A stretch of 39,454 bases of DNA, from NCBI RefSeq assembly GCF_001466305.1, contig NZ_JWID01000015.1, forward strand, positions 1 to 39,454, in the 5' to 3' direction. Shown in pieces: positions 35,919 through 39,454 of the stretch. Origin of the DNA: Defluviitalea phaphyphila (GTDB lineage Bacteria; Bacillota; Clostridia; Lachnospirales; Defluviitaleaceae). Below the pieces are notes generated by a model. That model made no database searches, was not told the origin of the DNA, and saw only the letters and a program-made list of their open reading frames with translations. The position numbers and the translations under genes were made by a program. Position 1 is the first letter of the stretch; every line of letters begins with the position of its first letter.

Positions 35919-37574
35919 TTAATTTTTAATCATTTTATTAAATGCACTTATAAACGCCTTCATAGATGAAGTATTAATATTGGCATCAATTCCTGCTCCA
36001 AAGAAAGAATTTCCATTCTCATCCTGTAATTGTATATAAGAAACAGCTCTAGAATCAGACCCTTGTTCTAAAGAATGTTCATCATAAGATACTACTTTAA
36101 ATTTAACAGAAGAATATTTTCTAACAGCATTACATAATGCATCTATAGGTCCATTTCCATCTCCATTTATATCTTCCTCTTTTCCATTTTTCTCAATCAC
36201 AGCAGAAACTGAAACTTTTCCATTTTGATTACTTACATTATAACTTTTTAAGCAGAATGGATTATCAATATTCATATATTCTTTTATAAAAATCTCATAA
36301 ATTCTTTGTGGAGATAATTCTTCTTGCTTTTTATCCGATTCATTAGTAATTATTAAACTAAAATCCTGTTGCATATTTTTAGGTAAACGATATCCAAAAT
36401 CATTTTCTAAAATATAGCTTACTCCACCTTTCCCTGACTGACTATTTATACGAATAATAGGATCATAATTTTTTCCAATATCCATAGGGTCTATAGGAAG
36501 ATAAGGAACTTCCCAATATTTTGGTTTTTCTTTTCTATACCTATCCATACCTTTTTTAATAGCATCTTGATGTGAACCTGAAAAAGCAGTATATACTAAA
36601 TCTCCTACATAAGGATGTCGTGGAGAAACTTCCATTCTTGTTGATTCTTTGTAAATATCTACAATAGCATCCGCATCGCTAAAATCTAATTTAGGGTCTA
36701 TTCCTTGAGAATATAAATTCATTGCTATAGTAATAATATCAGCATTTCCTGTTCTTTCTCCATTTCCAAATAATGTTCCTTCTATTCTCTCAGCACCAGC
36801 TAGCATTGCTAATTCACTAGCAGCAACAGCTGTTCCTCTATCATTATGAGTATGAACACTTAATATTATTGATTCTCTATTTTTTATATTATCACAAAAA
36901 TATTCTATTTGATCTGCATATACATTAGGAGTTGACATCTCTACTGTAGCAGGTAAGTTTATAATTGCCTTATTTTCTTTAGTTGGCTTCCACACATCTA
37001 ATACTGCCTCGCAAATTTCTATAGCATAATCAAGTTCTGTTCCTGTAAAACTTTCTGGAGAATATTCATAAATAATGTTTTCTTTCTCCATCTCATCTGC
37101 AAATTGTTTTACTAGTTTTGCTCCTTGTACAGCTAACTCTTTTATTTCTTCCTTATTTTTATTAAAAACAACTTTCCTCTGAAGTACTGAGGTTGAATTA
37201 TATAAATGAACAATAGCTCTTTTTACCCCTTTTAAAGCTTCAAAAGTTCTTTTTATAATATGCTCTCTTGCTTGAGTTAAAACTTGAACTGTAACATCAT
37301 CAGGTATTAAATCTTCTTCTATAAGTTTTCTTAAAAAAGTAAATTCTGTTTCTGAAGCCGCAGGAAATCCTACTTCAATTTCTTTAAATCCCATATTAAC
37401 AAGAAATTTAAAGAACTTTAACTTTTGTTCTAAATTCATAGGAATTTCTAAAGCTTGATTTCCATCTCTAAGGTCTACACTACACCAAATTGGTGCCTTT
37501 TTTATAGTTTTATCTGGCCATTTTCTATTTTTTAATTTTACAGTTGGATATGGTTTATACTTTTTATAATTCAT
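35919..37574 (-). CDS. leuA: 2-isopropylmalate synthase (long, LeuA2 type)
   Basis: A 551-residue enzyme that condenses acetyl-CoA with 2-oxoisovalerate, committing carbon to leucine. The catalytic barrel has WCSVDLRDGNQAL (metal Asp), VGFPAASETEF, PESFTGTELDYA and SVHTHNDRGTAVA (metal histidines). The GNGERTGNADI block and a C-terminal dimer-regulatory domain (about 425-551) with GDGNGPIDALCNAVRK follow. The FPAASETEF and long N-terminal extension (PTVKLKNRKWPDK) place it in LeuA type 2. It is a single gene, separate from leuCDB, behind AAGGAGG and a double T-box leader. Leucine feedback inhibition is expected. Confidence 0.95.
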   Translation of the reverse strand: MNYKKYKPYPTVKLKNRKWPDKTIKKAPIWCSVDLRDGNQALEIPMNLEQKLKFFKFLVNMGFKEIEVGFPAASETEFTFLRKLIEEDLIPDDVTVQVLTQAREHIIKRTFEALKGVKRAIVHLYNSTSVLQRKVVFNKNKEEIKELAVQGAKLVKQFADEMEKENIIYEYSPESFTGTELDYAIEICEAVLDVWKPTKENKAIINLPATVEMSTPNVYADQIEYFCDNIKNRESIILSVHTHNDRGTAVAASELAMLAGAERIEGTLFGNGERTGNADIITIAMNLYSQGIDPKLDFSDADAIVDIYKESTRMEVSPRHPYVGDLVYTAFSGSHQDAIKKGMDRYRKEKPKYWEVPYLPIDPMDIGKNYDPIIRINSQSGKGGVSYILENDFGYRLPKNMQQDFSLIITNESDKKQEELSPQRIYEIFIKEYMNIDNPFCLKSYNVSNQNGKVSVSAVIEKNGKEEDINGDGNGPIDALCNAVRKYSSVKFKVVSYDEHSLEQGSDSRAVSYIQLQDENGNSFFGAGIDANINTSSMKAFISAFNKMIKN

Positions 37575-37599
37575 TTTATTTCCTCCTTATTTATAAAAT

Positions 37600-38025
37600 A
37601 AAAAGTCCTATCATCTCTAAATATTAGAGACGAAAGGACTCCTTCCGCGGTACCACTCTCATTCATTCATAAAGAATGCAACTTTAAAGATACCATCAAG
37701 TAAATATTATTTCCCATACCAAACAATCTATTTTATATTAATAAATTTATAAAATAAAAAAAACTTTCATCCCAAAAGAGACGAAAGAATCGTTATACCA
37801 CTCTTTATAAAAATAAAATTGGATACGAGCTATGGAAATAAATACTTACTTGCCGATATCCTGTCAAAATAACGGTTGACCTCCGTCTCCTCCTACTTAA
37901 ATTTCAGGGAGCAACTCCAAGGCGAGTTCAGTTTTTTTCCGATACTGTTTTGCACCAACCAACAGCTCTCTATAATCTTCCAAAAACCTACTACTCCTCT
38001 TCATCGTCTTTAATCAATTTTATTG
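37600..38025 (-). promoter_or_regulatory. leuA leader: T-box leader of leuA with two tandem antiterminator/terminator modules
   Basis: Stem I carries AGAGA and GGTTGGTGC elements (about 37952-37971) and a specifier strand TGAACTCGCC with CTC (Leu) at 37924-37926. Module 1 is AGAGTGGTATAACG (37791-37804), then terminator CTTTCGTCTC / GGGATGAAAG (37764-37787) with eight T's. Module 2 is AGAGTGGTACCGCG (37646-37659), then a 16-bp terminator (37604-37640) with T's. In both, the usual AGGG is AGAG and the pairing strand is changed from CGTCCCT to CGTCTC, so pairing is kept. Only about 100 nt lie between the modules, too short for a second Stem I. Confidence 0.85.
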
Positions 38026-38031
38026 CTCATT

Positions 38032-38060
38032 ATAATATCATAAATAATTTTTAAAGTCAA
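38032..38060 (-). promoter_or_regulatory. leuA promoter
   Basis: TTGACT (38055-38060) and TATTAT (38032-38037) on the minus strand are 17 bp apart. The predicted start near 38025 is just before Stem I of the T-box leader. Confidence 0.8.
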
Positions 38061-38206
38061 TAACTAATTTAACTTTTTTGAAAAAATTATACATTAAAAT
38101 ATATTTTGATATTTAAAAGAATTAACATTTTAAAAAATATACTTTTAAAAATATAAACATTATAATATACTATAAATGTATATTATTTTAAGATAGGAGA
38201 AATGTT

Positions 38207-38665
38207 ATGGAAATCGAAAGAAAATTTTTGGTTAATGAAATTCCTAATAATTTAAATCAATATGAAAAAAAAGAAATTATTCAAGGGTATATATCCATAG
38301 ACCCTATCATAAGATTAAGAAAAAGCAATTATGAATATTATTTAACAATAAAAAGTAAAGGACATTTAAAAAGAGAAGAATTTGAACTTACTATAACCAA
38401 AGAACAATTTGAAAATCTTTGGTCTAAAGTTGATTCTGCAACTATTTATAAGACACGTTATAACATACCCTTAGAAAATGACTTAATTGCTGAACTAGAC
38501 ATATACAAAGGAGATTTAAAAGGTTTAATTACAGTTGAAGTTGAATTCACATCTGAAAAAGATTCCTTTTATTTTACTCCTCCAAAATGGTTCGGCAAAG
38601 ATGTGACTCACGATAATAGGTATAAAAACAGCAGTATAGCCGTTTTTGGCCTTCCCAAACAATAA
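38207..38665 (+). CDS. CYTH-domain (triphosphate tunnel) phosphatase-like protein
   Basis: A 152-residue protein that is a single CYTH domain. It opens MEIERKFLV with the E-x-E-x-K metal/triphosphate motif (E2, E4, K6). Alternating basic and acidic strands follow: IIRLRKSNYEYYLTIKSK, KTRYNIP, AELDIYKGDL and ITVEVEF. Bacterial short CYTH proteins hydrolyse tripolyphosphate or other triphosphates, and some are adenylate cyclases. The short form here favours triphosphatase. AGGAG precedes the ATG. It stands alone between the leuA leader and the tRNA cluster. Confidence 0.88.
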   Translation: MEIERKFLVNEIPNNLNQYEKKEIIQGYISIDPIIRLRKSNYEYYLTIKSKGHLKREEFELTITKEQFENLWSKVDSATIYKTRYNIPLENDLIAELDIYKGDLKGLITVEVEFTSEKDSFYFTPPKWFGKDVTHDNRYKNSSIAVFGLPKQ

Positions 38666-38696
38666 AAAATCCATGATTTTAATCATGGATTTTTTT
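38665..38696. terminator. Terminator between the CYTH gene and the tRNA cluster
   Basis: AAAAATCCATGAT / ATCATGGATTTTT with a short loop and T-runs on both strands. It ends the CYTH gene and probably also the convergent tRNA transcript. Confidence 0.88.
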
Positions 38697-38700
38697 AAAG

Positions 38701-38781
38701 TGCGGATGAAGGGAGTCGAACCCCCACGCCAAAGGCGCTAGATCCTAAGTCTAGTGCGTCTGCCAATTCCGCCACATCCGC
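38701..38781 (-). tRNA. tRNA-Leu (anticodon TAG)
   Basis: Acceptor GCGGATG/CATCCGC with discriminator A. Anticodon loop CTTAGGA between CTAGA arms. The long type II variable arm (CGCC TTT GGCG) is as expected for tRNA-Leu. CCA is not encoded. Last gene of the seven-tRNA transcript. Confidence 0.96.
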
Positions 38782-38804
38782 ATATAATTTAAAATTAAAA
38801 AACA

Positions 38805-38877
38805 TGAGCTACCCGGGACTCGAACCCGGGACACCTGGATTAAAAGTCCAGTGCTCTACCACCTGAGCTAGTAGCCC
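38805..38877 (-). tRNA. tRNA-Lys (anticodon TTT)
   Basis: Acceptor GGGCTAC/GTAGCTC with one G-U pair, discriminator A. Anticodon loop CTTTTAA between CTGGA and TCCAG. CCA not encoded. Confidence 0.96.
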
Positions 38878-38884
38878 ATAAAAA

Positions 38885-38956
38885 CTGGGTAGGAAGGATT
38901 CGAACCTTCGCATGCAGGAGTCAAAGTCCTGTGCCTTACCGCTTGGCGACTACCCA
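38885..38956 (-). tRNA. tRNA-Gln (anticodon TTG)
   Basis: Acceptor TGGGTAG/CTACCCA with discriminator G, normal for tRNA-Gln. Anticodon loop CTTTGAC between CAGGA and TCCTG. CCA not encoded. Confidence 0.96.
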
Positions 38957-38967
38957 TTACTTACAAG

Positions 38968-39042
38968 GGTGAATGGTGGGAGTCGAACCCACGACCTCCA
39001 GAGCCACAATCTGGCGCTCTAACCAACTGAGCTACACCCACC
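38968..39042 (-). tRNA. tRNA-His (anticodon GTG)
   Basis: Acceptor GTGGGTG/CATTCAC with two G-U pairs. The extra G at position -1 faces C73, the histidine identity feature. Anticodon loop TTGTGGC between CCAGA and TCTGG. CCA not encoded. Confidence 0.95.
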
Positions 39043-39059
39043 ATAATCACCAAAACTAA

Positions 39060-39133
39060 CGTGCCTGCAGGGATTCGAACCCCGGACACGTGGCTTAGAA
39101 GGCCACTGCTCTATCCAGCTGAGCTACAGGCAC
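39060..39133 (-). tRNA. tRNA-Arg (anticodon TCT)
   Basis: Acceptor GTGCCTG/CAGGCAC, discriminator G. Anticodon loop CTTCTAA between GTGGC and GCCAC, reading AGA/AGG codons. CCA not encoded. Confidence 0.96.
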
Positions 39134-39138
39134 CTATA

Positions 39139-39209
39139 AGCGGGTGATGGGAATCGAACCCACGTATCCAGCTTGGAAGGCTGGTGTTCTACCATTGAAC
39201 TACACCCGC
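39139..39209 (-). tRNA. tRNA-Gly (anticodon TCC)
   Basis: Acceptor GCGGGTG/CACCCGC, discriminator T. Anticodon loop CTTCCAA between CCAGC and GCTGG. CCA not encoded. Confidence 0.96.
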
Positions 39210-39214
39210 AAACA

Positions 39215-39289
39215 TCGGGGTGACAGGATTCGAACCTGCGACCTCTTGATCCCAAATCAAGCGCTCTAGCCAAGCTGAGCCACACCCCG
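39215..39289 (-). tRNA. tRNA-Pro (anticodon TGG)
   Basis: Acceptor CGGGGTG/CACCCCG, discriminator A. Anticodon loop TTTGGGA between CTTGA and TCAAG. First gene of the tRNA transcript. CCA not encoded. Confidence 0.96.
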
Positions 39290-39308
39290 CAACCCGACGA
39301 CAACGACT

Positions 39309-39337
39309 ATTATATATTATTCTATTTCATTCGTCAA
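39309..39337 (-). promoter_or_regulatory. Promoter of the tRNA cluster
   Basis: TTGACG (39332-39337) and consensus TATAAT (39309-39314) on the minus strand are 17 bp apart. This strong promoter is 20 bp before tRNA-Pro. Confidence 0.87.
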
Positions 39338-39421
39338 TACTTTTTTTAAAAAATTTTAATCTATTTAAATTGGTTCGTTGTAAAATTAAATGCAACAGAT
39401 AAAAAAATATAAAAAAAATAA

Positions 39422-39452
39422 TTGACAACCATAGTGAGAAATCATGTATGAT
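39422..39452 (+). promoter_or_regulatory. Possible plus-strand promoter for a gene beyond the window
   Basis: TTGACA (39422-39427) and TATGAT (39447-39452) have a long 19-bp spacer. The window ends before any gene is seen. Confidence 0.3.
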
Positions 39453-39454
39453 TT

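Noticed and set aside
37661-37755. A second complete T-box Stem I before antiterminator module 2 of leuA
   Set aside because: Only about 100 nt are available and neither AGAGA nor GGTTGGTG-type elements are found, so I read it as a duplicated module and not two full T-boxes.
38701-39289. CRISPR-like regular repeats
   Set aside because: The regularly spaced similar blocks are tRNA genes sharing T-arm and D-arm sequences.

Overview
The window is AT-rich DNA from a Gram-positive anaerobe, most likely a member of the Clostridia (Bacillota). Evidence for this is the very low G+C, strong AGGAGG-type ribosome binding sites, T-box leaders, a class I hybrid cluster protein, a BirA-type biotin operator and the citramalate route to isoleucine. 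Genus cannot be fixed from the sequence. There is no rRNA, insertion sequence, CRISPR array or prophage.

Layout. (1) 1-470: start of a PoNi-like (DUF1910) immunity gene running off the left edge, and the frameshifted C-terminal stub of its presumed nuclease toxin. (2) 483-4065: minus-strand biotin operon bioY(deleted)-bioB-bioD-bioA behind a BirA operator-promoter. (3) 4152-7787: a two-gene heterodimeric ABC exporter. (4) 7860-9794: a MarR-type regulator and MATE efflux pump with a palindromic operator over the promoter. (5) 9928-10629: a DUF1624 membrane protein, convergent with the next operon. (6) 10624-23092: a ten-gene branched-chain amino-acid operon ilvB-ilvN-ilvC-cimA-leuC-leuD-leuB-ilvE-ilvD-ilvB2 behind a T-box leader. 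(7) 23116-24756: a cysteine-free Crp/Fnr-family regulator divergent from an uncharacterised 219-residue protein and a DUF1858 protein. (8) gapN and zupT. (9) 27395-32315: two Gfo/Idh/MocA dehydrogenases and two TIM-barrel isomerase/lyase-like enzymes with a divergent AraC regulator. (10) 32365-34614: hcp with a downstream small helical protein. (11) DUF624 and phage-holin-family membrane proteins. (12) 35919-38060: leuA behind an unusual T-box leader with two antiterminator/terminator modules. (13) a CYTH triphosphatase and a seven-gene tRNA cluster.

How the genes work together. The ilv/leu enzymes plus cimA and leuA form complete routes from pyruvate (and 2-oxobutanoate made from citramalate) to valine, isoleucine and leucine. 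leuCDB serve both citramalate and isopropylmalate, so they sit in the shared operon, while the leucine-committing leuA is split off under its own leucine-type T-box. The Crp-like regulator has a CRP-type recognition helix. Matching GTGA-N6-TCA(C/T) palindromes lie exactly 41.5 bp upstream of the predicted start points of both hcp and the 219-residue/DUF1858 operon. This defines a small predicted nitrosative-stress regulon that includes an uncharacterised protein, the best candidate here for a new system.

Several gene starts were moved to internal ATGs that sit at a proper distance from a Shine-Dalgarno sequence (bioB, leuD, cimA, first ilvB, Crp-like regulator, 219-residue protein, AraC regulator, hcp).
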